Source: JAGOMX01 sp041738135 (GTDB taxonomy: Bacteria > Pseudomonadota > Alphaproteobacteria > JAGOMX01). Taken from it: a stretch of DNA of 64,000 nucleotides. Each line of letters starts with the position of its first letter. The first letter of the stretch is position 1. Shown here one piece after another: positions 27,958 through 36,738 of this stretch. A model generated the notes under the pieces. The model searched no databases. It was not told the origin of the DNA and worked only from the letters and a program-made list of their open reading frames with translations. A program made the translations under genes and the position numbers. Location: the NCBI GenBank assembly GCA_041738135.1, contig JBGSQK010000029.1, positions 1 to 64,000 on the forward strand, given 5' to 3'.

Positions 27958-29223
27958 ATGAATTTAGTATTATTAACGAACACTTTTTTTGCTTTCGCAA
28001 TTGGTTTGTTCGCAACGCTACACTCCCTAGCCAGTTGCTCTAACATCAACCGCCCCCACGACCATAGCTTCTTATACGATAATTTTCCGCAGTTAAGAGA
28101 ACAAGCAGCAAAACCGGCCTTTATCGATGATGATGAAACACTGCTTGCCGAGGTAAAGAATAGCATCAGCCCGGACCTTCCCATGGAAGAGTTCATGTTC
28201 AATGAGTGCTTCTTGCAAGAAGGTTTATTAATGACTAAAGCCAAATCCACGAGGTTGGGTGATGAACTTCTTGCTGTTCTTGCTGATGTTCAGATGACTA
28301 GACATAAGGCTACAAAGTCACGTTCTGCATTTCATGAATTAATATATAGCTGCAAACTTGTAAACCCAGATTTAACTGTTCTCGAAGACTTTATTCTGAG
28401 CACCATGGATATGCATCACAGCATTCAGGAAATTGCACCCGACCCAAATTACAGCGCAGTCGTCTTTCTGGGGCGCAGCCCCTGCCTATATCAGGTTGCC
28501 ATGGAAGAGCTAAGCAAAAAATACCCCCAAGCCATCAATCTGCCCCTTGTTCACATACTCTATTCTGGCCATGCGGATGCTTTGTCGAAGAGAGCCGCAA
28601 AGCTTCATCATGGCGACAGAGGCGTTGAACTTAATATGATTACGGAAGATAAACTGAATTTCTATATGGCATATTTATCATTAAAAAAATTGCCGTGCTA
28701 TAAGCAGTTGTTCCTTGTCGATATTATCGGTACCGGAGGTGGCATCAGAAGCTGGTTGGGACTACTAGAAACATTAGTGAATAGCATGGGTCTATCCATG
28801 CCAAAAGTTCACCTCTTTGTACTCACACCGTTCGTGCGAACCATTGCAGCCTTTAACGAAAGGACCACTGGATTTTATATAGATGAGACGAGACTTTTTG
28901 CTTATTCCAGCCCAAACAAGAAAATTATCTTTGACGAAAACAAAGAATTGAATGTAAAGGCCATGGAAGTAGATGTAACACCCATTCATATCAGCACTAT
29001 GACACAACACGTTATAGACTATAATCCTTTACAAAGGCATTGCACCCATGGATTTTTCTTTCCGGCACAAATGTGGACTGACGAAGGCTACGCAATGGCG
29101 AAGAAAGGCGGTGATTGTCATAATAAAATATACGCCAAGCTTAGATCAATGCTCGATGAGATCTTAGATGTTTATCTTTCAGGCTTACAACAAATGGAAA
29201 GCACTTGTCTTAAAAGAACCTAA
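27958..29223 (+). CDS. Exported protein with a phosphoribosyltransferase-like core
   Basis: A 421-residue protein of uncertain function. The N-terminus is hydrophobic and ends in LASC, which could be a lipobox, although it lacks the usual basic residues before the core. From about residue 160 the order AVVFLGRSPCLYQVAMEEL, INLPLVHILYSG, then KQLFLVDIIGTGGGIRSWLGLL resembles a type I phosphoribosyltransferase. In that reading the first strand holds the pyrophosphate loop and LFLVDIIGTGGG is the PRPP-binding motif, with a single acidic residue. The assignment rests on motif shape only. It has a near-consensus promoter and is followed by 255 bases before the LigD genes with no evident gene. An exported PRTase-like enzyme would be unusual, so the signal could instead be a membrane anchor. 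Confidence 0.6.
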   Translation: MNLVLLTNTFFAFAIGLFATLHSLASCSNINRPHDHSFLYDNFPQLREQAAKPAFIDDDETLLAEVKNSISPDLPMEEFMFNECFLQEGLLMTKAKSTRLGDELLAVLADVQMTRHKATKSRSAFHELIYSCKLVNPDLTVLEDFILSTMDMHHSIQEIAPDPNYSAVVFLGRSPCLYQVAMEELSKKYPQAINLPLVHILYSGHADALSKRAAKLHHGDRGVELNMITEDKLNFYMAYLSLKKLPCYKQLFLVDIIGTGGGIRSWLGLLETLVNSMGLSMPKVHLFVLTPFVRTIAAFNERTTGFYIDETRLFAYSSPNKKIIFDENKELNVKAMEVDVTPIHISTMTQHVIDYNPLQRHCTHGFFFPAQMWTDEGYAMAKKGGDCHNKIYAKLRSMLDEILDVYLSGLQQMESTCLKRT

Positions 29224-29478
29224 TCTTGACACACTTGTATCAAAGCCGATAGCAGATAAATTTTTATTGGTGATATGTTTAAAGCTTAATTACTCTTACC
29301 ACAAAATTTTCAGCTAATATGGAATAGATTTCCAGATTAACCGAACAGCTTAGGTAAGATTTCAAACCATATTTTCTAGTCCATTTTTGCTCGTCCAGCA
29401 CATCTTTATTTGCGGATATTTGCTTTCGTTCGCGATTTACTATATCATTATACTTATGAAGTAATTCACGAGTCTTAG

Positions 29479-30057
29479 ATGGATGATCTGAAAGCATATA
29501 AGAAAAAGAGGGATTTCGGGAAAACTAAAGAACCCAAGGGCGAAAAACCTCGTAAGAAGTCTGCAGGATTAAGTTTTGTCGTTCAAAAACACGATGCTTC
29601 ACATTTGCATTATGATCTTAGACTTGAAGATCAAGGCGTTTTGAAATCTTGGGCTATACCAAAAGGACCTTCTTTGGACCCAAAAATCAAACGCTTAGCA
29701 GTACAAGTTGAAGATCATCCTTTGGAATACCAACATTTTGAAGGCATCATACCAAGTGGTAATTATGGGGCTGGAACCGTGATTATCTGGGATAATGGAA
29801 CATTCGAATTAGTAGAATCATCCTCTTTATTTTCTGATCTATACAAAAAAGGTCATTTAAAAATAATCATGCACGGAACTAAACTAAAAGGTAGATTTGT
29901 TTTACAAAGAATAAAGGCCCAGGAAAAACCCCTGTGGATTCTAATTAAAGAAAAAGACGAATATGCCGATGAAAATCATGATATCACCAAGAAAAATAAA
30001 TCAGTGGTGAGCAAAAAAACTTTAAAACAATTCAATAAAGATTCGCATAATGATTGA
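29479..30057 (+). CDS. Stand-alone LigD 3'-phosphoesterase domain
   Basis: A 192-residue protein equal to the N-terminal phosphoesterase domain of Pseudomonas-type LigD, which trims 3'-phosphate and ribonucleotides at broken ends. A basic lysine-rich leader (1-30) precedes FVVQKHDASHLHYDLRL with His42, His44, Asp46 and Arg48. Then come AIPKGPSLDP, VEDHPLEY and SGNYGAGTVIIWDNG. It overlaps the ligase gene by 8 bases, the first junction of a split LigD. The ribosome binding site is weak. Confidence 0.92.
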   Translation: MDDLKAYKKKRDFGKTKEPKGEKPRKKSAGLSFVVQKHDASHLHYDLRLEDQGVLKSWAIPKGPSLDPKIKRLAVQVEDHPLEYQHFEGIIPSGNYGAGTVIIWDNGTFELVESSSLFSDLYKKGHLKIIMHGTKLKGRFVLQRIKAQEKPLWILIKEKDEYADENHDITKKNKSVVSKKTLKQFNKDSHND

Positions 30058-31054
30058 TCTTTTAAAATATCTACAGCCTCAAGAAAGGGATTTGTTACAA
30101 AAATCCTCTTTTCCCCAATGGACTAATCCTATGCTCGCGACCCTTACAAATGATCGCTTTTCACGTGAGGATTGGCTGTATGAATGTAAATTTGACGGAG
30201 AAAGAGCCCTGACTTTCTACCAAAAAGGTAAAGTCACATTATTTAGCAGGAATCAGCATAATGTTAATAAAAAATATCCAGAATTAATTAGGGCGCTTCT
30301 GAATCAACAACACAATAACTTCATTCTCGATGGAGAAATCGTTATGTATGATCATGGGGTCACCAGTTTTTCAAAACTTCAAGGCCGTATGGGGTTGCAT
30401 GAAATATCCTTGCAAGAGGCCCTAAAGATTCCTGTTTATTATTGTATTTTTGATATTTTGTTTTTAAATGGATATGATTTAAGACAGCTTTCCTTAAAAA
30501 CACGACGAGATATTCTTAAGGATGCCATTGTGTTTAAAAACCCTCTTCAATTTTCAAAAAGCATCGTTAAAGCGGGTGAAGAATTTTTTAAGGAAGCATG
30601 CAAAAAAGGCTGGGAAGGCATCATAGCGAAACGTTCTGATGCACCATATCAGGGACGACGCTCGCGGGACTGGCTTAAGTTTAAATGCCATAGAAGCCAG
30701 GAATTAATCATTATTGGCTACACCTCGCCCCAAGGTCAGCGGGAGGGTTTTGGGGCACTATTGGTTGGTTACTTTTCAGGAAAAGAACTTCGTTTCGCCG
30801 GCAAAGTAGGTACAGGATTTAGCACTCAAACCCTAAAATCATTAAAAAAAATAATGGATAAGCATGTCACTCTCATATCGCCCATCGAGGAAAGAATTCA
30901 TGAACCGAAAACCATCACATGGCTAAAGCCTGTACTGGTAGGTGAATTTGAATTTGCAGAATGGACGCCCGATGGGAAATTACGACACTCCCGTTTTAAA
31001 GGTCTACGGGATGACATGTATGCCAAAGATATTATAAGGGAAAAACCCCAATGA
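30050..31054 (+). CDS. Stand-alone LigD ATP-dependent DNA ligase domain
   Basis: A 334-residue ATP-dependent DNA ligase. The nucleotidyltransferase motif I is ECKFDGER, with Lys47 as the AMP acceptor. Later motifs are LDGEIVMYD, YCIFDILFLNG, WEGIIAKRSDAPY and DWLKFKC. The C-terminal OB fold contains GKVGTGFS and RFKGLRDD. It corresponds to the middle domain of LigD. It starts inside the phosphoesterase gene and overlaps the polymerase gene by ATGA, so all three are translated from one message. Confidence 0.94.
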   Translation: MIDLLKYLQPQERDLLQKSSFPQWTNPMLATLTNDRFSREDWLYECKFDGERALTFYQKGKVTLFSRNQHNVNKKYPELIRALLNQQHNNFILDGEIVMYDHGVTSFSKLQGRMGLHEISLQEALKIPVYYCIFDILFLNGYDLRQLSLKTRRDILKDAIVFKNPLQFSKSIVKAGEEFFKEACKKGWEGIIAKRSDAPYQGRRSRDWLKFKCHRSQELIIIGYTSPQGQREGFGALLVGYFSGKELRFAGKVGTGFSTQTLKSLKKIMDKHVTLISPIEERIHEPKTITWLKPVLVGEFEFAEWTPDGKLRHSRFKGLRDDMYAKDIIREKPQ

Positions 31055-31944
31055 ATTCTAAAATAGTCAATATTGATGGGCATGAAATCGCACTTTCTAA
31101 TCTGGATAAAGTTTTTTTTCCCGAAAGCGTTATAACGAAAGGGGATGTGATTTCCTTTTATGAAGATATAAGTCCTCTAATGCTTCCTTTCTGTAAAAAC
31201 CGTTTTTTAACAATGTGGCGATGTCCGGATGGAATTCAGGCTCAACAATTTGTTCAAAAAAATGCCTCTCCGTACTTTCCCAAATGGATAAAAAGGCGTG
31301 CTCTCAAGCAAGAAGGAATAAAATATGTACTGCTAAACGATACCGCAGCTTTAATTTATTTGGCAAATCAAGCCTGCGTCTCGTTTCATATCACGTTATC
31401 GAAAGTTGAAAAAAGTCATTACCCCACTTATTTAATCTTTGATTTGGATCCATCTGGGGCTGATTTAATGGTCCTTAAAAAAGTTGTAAAAATGGTCAAA
31501 GCACTCCTGGATGAATTGGGCTTACCATCATTTATACAAACGACCGGTTCCCATGGGTTTCATATTTATGTACCGCTCAAACAAGATACAACTTTTAAAA
31601 AGGCTCATGATTTTGTAAAAGCATGCGCCCAATATTTGATTAATAAGCATCCAGAATTTATAACCATTGAGCAACGGAAAAACAAAAGGGGCAATAGAGT
31701 ACTAATCGATTATGCACGAAATTCCTTTGGGCTCAGCTCGGTCTCTCCTTATAGTCTCCGAGTCATAGAAAACGCACCTATAGCAACGCCCATACATTGG
31801 GGGGAATTTGATGATAAGCATCTCACCTCTCAGACGTATAACTTGAAAAACATTTTTAAACGTTTAAGTCACGTAGAAGATCCTTGGAAAGATATGGAAA
31901 ATCATCGAGTTTCCCTTAAAACAATTCAAATTCCCGGCATATAA
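31051..31944 (+). CDS. Stand-alone LigD polymerase/primase domain
   Basis: A 297-residue archaeo-eukaryotic-primase-type polymerase, the end-filling module of LigD. Features seen are IALSNLDKVFFPE at the start, HITLSKVEKSHYPTYLIFDLDPSG with the catalytic DLD, TTGSHGFHIYVPL, and KNKRGNRVLIDYARNSFG. In most bacteria this is fused to the ligase. Here it is separate but translationally coupled through an ATGA overlap. Ku follows 106 bases later. Confidence 0.94.
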   Translation: MNSKIVNIDGHEIALSNLDKVFFPESVITKGDVISFYEDISPLMLPFCKNRFLTMWRCPDGIQAQQFVQKNASPYFPKWIKRRALKQEGIKYVLLNDTAALIYLANQACVSFHITLSKVEKSHYPTYLIFDLDPSGADLMVLKKVVKMVKALLDELGLPSFIQTTGSHGFHIYVPLKQDTTFKKAHDFVKACAQYLINKHPEFITIEQRKNKRGNRVLIDYARNSFGLSSVSPYSLRVIENAPIATPIHWGEFDDKHLTSQTYNLKNIFKRLSHVEDPWKDMENHRVSLKTIQIPGI

Positions 31945-32050
31945 GTTACAAGAAAAATTTACATTTCATCAGGGTATGTTGCCGTAACAGGAAAGGAAAA
32001 ATTAATGAATGGAGAGTATAAATAAGTATTGAACTATTTTAGGAAGCGCC

Positions 32051-32857
32051 ATGACCTCATTAGCCGTATGGAAGGGCTCAATAAATTTTGGTCTCGTTTC
32101 AATTCCCATTGAACTTTATTCCGCTATACAACCCCACGTTATCGGTTTTAAGATGTTGCACAACCGATGCAATACCCCTATTAGCAATAAACGGTGGTGT
32201 GCCAATTGCGATAAAGAAATTCAATGGGAAGAGATTGTTAAAGGATTAAAGCTTCCTGATGGTAGTTTTTTTGTTATTACAAAAGAAAATCTTAAAAAAC
32301 TCAGGCCGGAAAAAACTGAAACTATCACGGTGGTAGAGTTTGTGGAAACCCGCTCCGTCCCTCCTATTTATTACGATCAGCATTATTATGTAACCCCCCA
32401 GAAATCCGGTCAAAAAGCATTTTTTCTTCTAGCTGCGGCTTTAAAAAAATTTGATCAATCGGCGGTGGCTCAGTTTGTTCTTCGAGATAAAGATTTTGTA
32501 TGCCTTCTTCAGCCTTATGAAAATGGCCTACTTATGACGACTCTTCACTATGTCTATGAGATTAAACAATTGGATATTACTAATAAGATTAAAGCTCCCG
32601 CAAAACTGAGTGAAGAAGAGCTGAAACTTGCGGAGCTGCTTATGAGTAAACTATATAAAAAGAAATTCGATATTAGTCGCTTTAAAGATACCTTCGCCGC
32701 TCGATTAGCCAAAGCCATTAAGTCAAAACAAGAAGGCAAAGTTGTTAGGGTGAAAGATTCAAAGCCCGCAGGCACGCCAGAAGTATCTCTGCTGGAAGCA
32801 TTACGCGCCTCAATAAAAAATTACGATAAAAAACCCCCGTCCAACCGATTGCATTAA
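32051..32857 (+). CDS. ku: Ku protein for non-homologous end joining
   Basis: A 268-residue bacterial Ku, the homodimeric ring that binds double-strand DNA ends and recruits LigD. The start MTSLAVWKGSINFGLVSIPIELYSA is typical. The core continues with YYVTPQKSGQKAFFLLAAAL, and the C-terminal part is lysine-rich as expected for the LigD-interacting tail. AGGAAGC precedes the ATG. Together with the three LigD modules it gives a complete two-component NHEJ set. Confidence 0.96.
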   Translation: MTSLAVWKGSINFGLVSIPIELYSAIQPHVIGFKMLHNRCNTPISNKRWCANCDKEIQWEEIVKGLKLPDGSFFVITKENLKKLRPEKTETITVVEFVETRSVPPIYYDQHYYVTPQKSGQKAFFLLAAALKKFDQSAVAQFVLRDKDFVCLLQPYENGLLMTTLHYVYEIKQLDITNKIKAPAKLSEEELKLAELLMSKLYKKKFDISRFKDTFAARLAKAIKSKQEGKVVRVKDSKPAGTPEVSLLEALRASIKNYDKKPPSNRLH

Positions 32858-32868
32858 TTCAAAAGCTA

Positions 32869-33147
32869 TCAACAATCCTCTCCAAACTTCCCATTCACCA
32901 ACTCACCCAAAGCCTTCAGCGCATCTCCCGCATCCTGCCCCCGCGCTGTAATGGTAATCTCCGTCCCACAACGGGCAACTAGCATCATCAGGCCCATGAT
33001 GGAAAGTGCCGAAACTTCAATATCACCACGTGTAACCTTGATGTCAGATTTAAACTTCTCGCTGGCTTTAACAAATTTCGCTGCCGCGCGCGCATGTAGA
33101 CCTTTGCTATTTTGCAGCGCGATAATCAGACTTAAGGCTTCATCCAT
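32869..33147 (-). CDS. ptsH: HPr-like phosphocarrier protein (nitrogen/regulatory PTS)
   Basis: A 92-residue HPr. The phosphorylated histidine is His18 in GLHARAA, and the regulatory serine loop is SALSIMGLM with Ser49 equivalent to Ser46. It overlaps the EIIA-Man gene by 8 bases. No sugar permease is nearby, so the pair probably serves the regulatory PTS found in alphaproteobacteria. In those genomes HprK/RapZ are often adjacent, but they are not seen in this window. Confidence 0.93.
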   Translation of the reverse strand: MDEALSLIIALQNSKGLHARAAAKFVKASEKFKSDIKVTRGDIEVSALSIMGLMMLVARCGTEITITARGQDAGDALKALGELVNGKFGEDC

Positions 33148-33544
33148 TCACAGCAATCAACTTCGATGCCACGTTGATGTACTTCTTTGCAGCTTCCTGC
33201 GCCTCAAGCACTGCTTGTCCCACAGTCATGGTTGCGCGAACTGTGGCCAGTTTGATAAACATAGGCAGGTTAAATCCGGCAATCACTTCTACGTTTGGGC
33301 GATTCAGCAATGAAATGGCCAAATTAGAAGGCGTTCCGCCAAACATGTCGCTCAAAATGATCACGCCTGAGCCATCGTCAACCCGATCCACAGCCGCCAC
33401 CAGATCTGCGCGTCTGGCATCCGTGTCGTCTTCCGGTTCAATACATACGGTTTCAATATTCTCTTGCGGCCCCAGCACATGGATAATAGCTTTACGCATT
33501 TCCTCGGCCAGCCGGCCATGGGAAATTATAACCAATCCGATCAT
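33140..33544 (-). CDS. PTS EIIA component, mannose family
   Basis: A 134-residue EIIA of the mannose/fructose superfamily, often called PtsM or ManX in alphaproteobacteria. The phosphorylation site is His9 in IISHGRLAEEM. The family signature VIILSDMFGGTPSN is near residue 75. The start has CAGGAGAT upstream, and the gene is translationally coupled to ptsH. Regulatory rather than sugar-transport function is inferred from the absence of EIIB/C/D. Confidence 0.92.
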   Translation of the reverse strand: MIGLVIISHGRLAEEMRKAIIHVLGPQENIETVCIEPEDDTDARRADLVAAVDRVDDGSGVIILSDMFGGTPSNLAISLLNRPNVEVIAGFNLPMFIKLATVRATMTVGQAVLEAQEAAKKYINVASKLIAVNG

Positions 33545-33627
33545 GAATATCTCCTGTTGTTTCCCTCATCATACGCCCTGCCCTGCAGGTGAACAATGAA
33601 AAAGAGAGGTCAACACCCCTCTTCCTT

Positions 33628-34692
33628 TTATTTATCCTCGCTCAAGTCGTCCCTAATACTACCTAATAACTGATTTTCCAAAGAACTATCTAAGGATAAG
33701 AACAATTCTGTGCCAGAATCTTGCTCTGCCTGATGTTCGTGATTAATTTCATCCAACAATAATTGCTCTGCCGAGGATAATGACCGCAAACGATTGGGAT
33801 TATTACCATCCCCAATCCCAAGACTATTCTCGCCAGATGAACTAAGACCACCAGATCCACTGAGCGACCTTCTTTTACACCCAAACAAATCTATGGGTTC
33901 AGAAGTCGCAGGACTAGATGTCATCGAAGCGCCCAAAGGATCCAATTCTTCATCATTGGGTTGACTGGGAATAACGCCATCATCTTCGATCATATACCAG
34001 TCTTCACAATTGGCCAGTTCAGTAATCTCTGGCGATTTCCTATCAACGGCGAGCACTGACACCTCTTCAAAAGGAACGCTTCTGGTGTCAAAAGGCGCCA
34101 CATCAACCTCATGTTCCTGTTCTTTTAAAGCCCTTAACCGCTGGGCTTGCATGCGGACCAGAATTTTACGCATATGAACTTCCCGCATTATCGTATTGAG
34201 AGAATTCAGCGCGATCAATTGGGCTTCGCTAAAATGTATCAACGCTAATAAAGACAGGCCTGAATCCTTAAGCGAAGGGAGCAAATCCAGAAAACACATA
34301 ATATTTCGATTCAACGTCTCCGACACATGCTGATTTTGCCTAACAATCTTTCTTAACTGGAACTCTTCGTCACCGGACAATGGCCATTCGCACAACTTAG
34401 CCATATCCAAGAGTGTATCGACCACCCCCACGTCGAACACCATAAACTGTATCTTCTGATCCAGACCCTCTTTTTCCGCAGTACGTTTTGACTGCTCAAG
34501 AGCTAGTGTATCTAATAGTCCAGGAGTTACTACCCCCACTTCATCTTCACTGAAATGCTTATCAGATAAAGCAGAACAAACACTTGCTTGAGCATTAATC
34601 ACGCGGTCACATAGCTCATTATCACTAGAGCACATCCCAGACTCAACTAGCAGCCCAAACATACACAGCACTAGAAATTTCCTTAAATTCAT
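33628..34692 (-). CDS. Exported protein of unknown function (354 residues)
   Basis: No family is recognised. There is a clear signal peptide (MNLRKF, hydrophobic core, ending near GMCSS, which might also be a weak lipobox at Cys21). The mature part is helical in the first half. Later comes an acidic segment, then a serine/glycine-rich low-complexity stretch (SLSGSGGLSSSGENS, about 275-290) and an acidic tail ending SEDK. The strong ribosome binding site GAGGAGGG precedes the ATG. It follows the 146-residue exported protein on the same strand with 34 bases between, so the two probably form an operon. Low complexity and export would suit a secreted effector, which is only a guess. Confidence 0.7.
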   Translation of the reverse strand: MNLRKFLVLCMFGLLVESGMCSSDNELCDRVINAQASVCSALSDKHFSEDEVGVVTPGLLDTLALEQSKRTAEKEGLDQKIQFMVFDVGVVDTLLDMAKLCEWPLSGDEEFQLRKIVRQNQHVSETLNRNIMCFLDLLPSLKDSGLSLLALIHFSEAQLIALNSLNTIMREVHMRKILVRMQAQRLRALKEQEHEVDVAPFDTRSVPFEEVSVLAVDRKSPEITELANCEDWYMIEDDGVIPSQPNDEELDPLGASMTSSPATSEPIDLFGCKRRSLSGSGGLSSSGENSLGIGDGNNPNRLRSLSSAEQLLLDEINHEHQAEQDSGTELFLSLDSSLENQLLGSIRDDLSEDK

Positions 34693-34726
34693 TTATCCCT
34701 CCTCATTATATATTATTCTCGTAATT

Positions 34727-35167
34727 CTATTTCTTTTCAGAAGCCATATCTTTTTGCTGATTATCGTAGGCTATACGATAGTTTCGACTCCAATTACGCT
34801 TATACTCTGGAATACGGGATAGACCATATTTCTGCATATCACTTTGAATACCTTGCAGCAGCCTCACCATATCATCTAGCATCGCCCTCTCTAGATCCCT
34901 ATCATCTTTTGATGGTTCAAGGATCTCGCCAATACCAGTATCAGTATCTAATATAAGATTTGAAAATGGGCTTAGCGATTTTTTCTTTGCCATGTCACTG
35001 AGCTCAGGCTGCGCAGAGGTAGCTTCACGGCTTTGCATAAACTGCTTTAAATTCTCAGCCTCCACACTCATATCAAAGCAGATGGCCGGCTGGGGCTCAC
35101 TAGCTACAACAGCTCCCCCTTTCAAGATCAAAGTTACAGTCATAAGAAAACATTTGGTCAATCGCAT
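34727..35167 (-). CDS. Small exported protein of unknown function (146 residues)
   Basis: No family is recognised. A signal peptide (MRLTKCFLMTVTLILKGG, cleavage probably after VVA) precedes a charged helical region rich in Asp, Glu and Lys. The end is basic (RNWSRNYRIAYDNQQ). AGGGGGA lies upstream of the ATG, a strong ribosome binding site. It is the first gene of a probable two-gene operon with the 354-residue exported protein. Confidence 0.65.
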   Translation of the reverse strand: MRLTKCFLMTVTLILKGGAVVASEPQPAICFDMSVEAENLKQFMQSREATSAQPELSDMAKKKSLSPFSNLILDTDTGIGEILEPSKDDRDLERAMLDDMVRLLQGIQSDMQKYGLSRIPEYKRNWSRNYRIAYDNQQKDMASEKK

Positions 35168-35332
35168 TTTTTAGTCCCCCTGAATGTTATACAATTCTCA
35201 GACTTTTAACGCCTTAACGCAACAATTAATTATTTGTACTTCTGCAATTTTCGCAAATTAACTTTCAACTGCAGTCACCCTGTTTTAAGTACAGGTATTT
35301 CTCGAATTCGCAGCAAATCAGACCAAAATCTC

Positions 35333-35362
35333 AAAAAAAAAGGCCCCCCGAAAGGGCCCTTT
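35333..35362 (-). terminator. Rho-independent terminator of surA
   Basis: On the minus strand AAGGGCCC pairs with GGGCCTTT around the loop TTTCGGG and runs into a long T tract (the A run at 35333-35341). It lies 30-50 bases after the surA stop codon. Confidence 0.8.
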
Positions 35363-35389
35363 GATATGCAACCACACTATCTTAAACTT

Positions 35390-36658
35390 CTAAACATTAA
35401 TCTTCTTATCAATAAAAGCAGTCCTGCGCAAAGATCTCAATTCTTTATCATTAATGGTATTAATCTTCTTCTCACGGAGGATGTTTCTGATTTCCTTCTC
35501 ATCTGGCTCATGAGGTTTAACGATATCTTTATCGCACATCATAAACATAATTAGCCCATCACCGGTTTGCATCAGCTGACTACGCTCGCCAGGCTTTAAC
35601 TTCTTTAAGATTTTCCCTAATTCCGGATGCATCTGTCCCGTTTGCACGTGCTCTACAAACTGATTCTTTATGCGTGGACGACCGTCCGTCATTTTTTTCA
35701 TCATAGAACAACTGCGGGCTTTTTCACGAATAGTGCTTGCTGTCAGTTGCATCTCTTCAACACCTTCTTCTCCACCGAACATGGGGAACTTAAATTCAAT
35801 TTGTTGAAAGGAAACATATTCCACTGATTCACCAAGACTGCCCACTCCATGGCGATCTCGTACGCCTACGATGCGATATCCGCCTTTAACAGGGATAGGA
35901 TTCGAAACCTCACCGCGATTAATGGTCTCAACCACTTTTTTAACTTCCGGCTCCATTTCATCTAAAGACACCCAGCCGATGTCTCCGCCCCTAGCAGCAC
36001 TCGCTGAGTGTGAATATTGCTGAGCAATCAACGGAAAGGCGGCTCCTGAACGTAACTTCGCGCTAGCTTCTTTTGCCTTTTTTTCCACTTCCCCAGCTTG
36101 CTCCGGGTTATCATAGCTAAACACAATCTCTGACAACAAAGCTTGGTTCTTTTGCTTATTTTTTTCTATACGAGCAAGCTCTTTTTTAACTTCAGTATCG
36201 GATACTTGAACATCCTTACCATAACGCTCAGTAATATACTTCTGCCAACCTAAGGCCGATTTGATTTGATTTTTTACCACATGAATCGGAATATGATTCT
36301 CCTTCAAGTAAGCATCAAGCTGACCTTGAGGCACGCCCAGACGCTCTGCCATCATACCCCAAGCTGAATCTAACTCAGGCCCTTCAACAGTTATGTCAAA
36401 CTTTTTCATGATTTGCAGCTGTAAAGCCTCATCAATCATTTGTTCCATAACTTTTCGGCGAACCTCTTTCATCATATCAGGTGTGATTTTTACATCCGCT
36501 CCCTTGATCAATAAATTGACCCGATGATTTAAATCAGAACTTAAGATACTCTTATCGTTAACGATAACAGCAATTCCTGATTCGCCCTTTTGTTCGGCAA
36601 ACGTTTGTTCGATACTTAAAAAGTAGGCAAAAGCTAAAATATATGTTAGAAACTTCAT
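35390..36658 (-). CDS. surA: Periplasmic chaperone SurA (peptidyl-prolyl isomerase)
   Basis: Periplasmic chaperone for outer-membrane proteins such as LptD. From ATG 36658 the protein is 422 residues with a signal peptide (MKFLTYILAFAYFLS, cleavage after FA). The SurA N-terminal helical domain follows (VNDKSILSSDLNHRV, MIDEALQLQIMKKF). One parvulin domain covers about 155-250 (QYSHSASAARGGDIGWVSLDEM, GYRIVGVRD). The N-terminal extension from 36703 lacks a better signal. It is divergent from lptF. In many alphaproteobacteria surA follows lptD on the same strand, so here it has been inverted or moved. Confidence 0.9.
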   Translation of the reverse strand: MKFLTYILAFAYFLSIEQTFAEQKGESGIAVIVNDKSILSSDLNHRVNLLIKGADVKITPDMMKEVRRKVMEQMIDEALQLQIMKKFDITVEGPELDSAWGMMAERLGVPQGQLDAYLKENHIPIHVVKNQIKSALGWQKYITERYGKDVQVSDTEVKKELARIEKNKQKNQALLSEIVFSYDNPEQAGEVEKKAKEASAKLRSGAAFPLIAQQYSHSASAARGGDIGWVSLDEMEPEVKKVVETINRGEVSNPIPVKGGYRIVGVRDRHGVGSLGESVEYVSFQQIEFKFPMFGGEEGVEEMQLTASTIREKARSCSMMKKMTDGRPRIKNQFVEHVQTGQMHPELGKILKKLKPGERSQLMQTGDGLIMFMMCDKDIVKPHEPDEKEIRNILREKKINTINDKELRSLRRTAFIDKKINV

Positions 36659-36738
36659 TAGTTGAGCACCCAAAATGTTGTTCATGTTGTAACTTCGTAC
36701 CATGGGGTACGAACATAGATATCCAGTGATAGATCTAT

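Noticed and set aside
29279..29497. 72-codon minus-strand ORF before the LigD genes
   Set aside because: It overlaps the start of the phosphoesterase gene, lacks a good start signal and has no recognisable motif.
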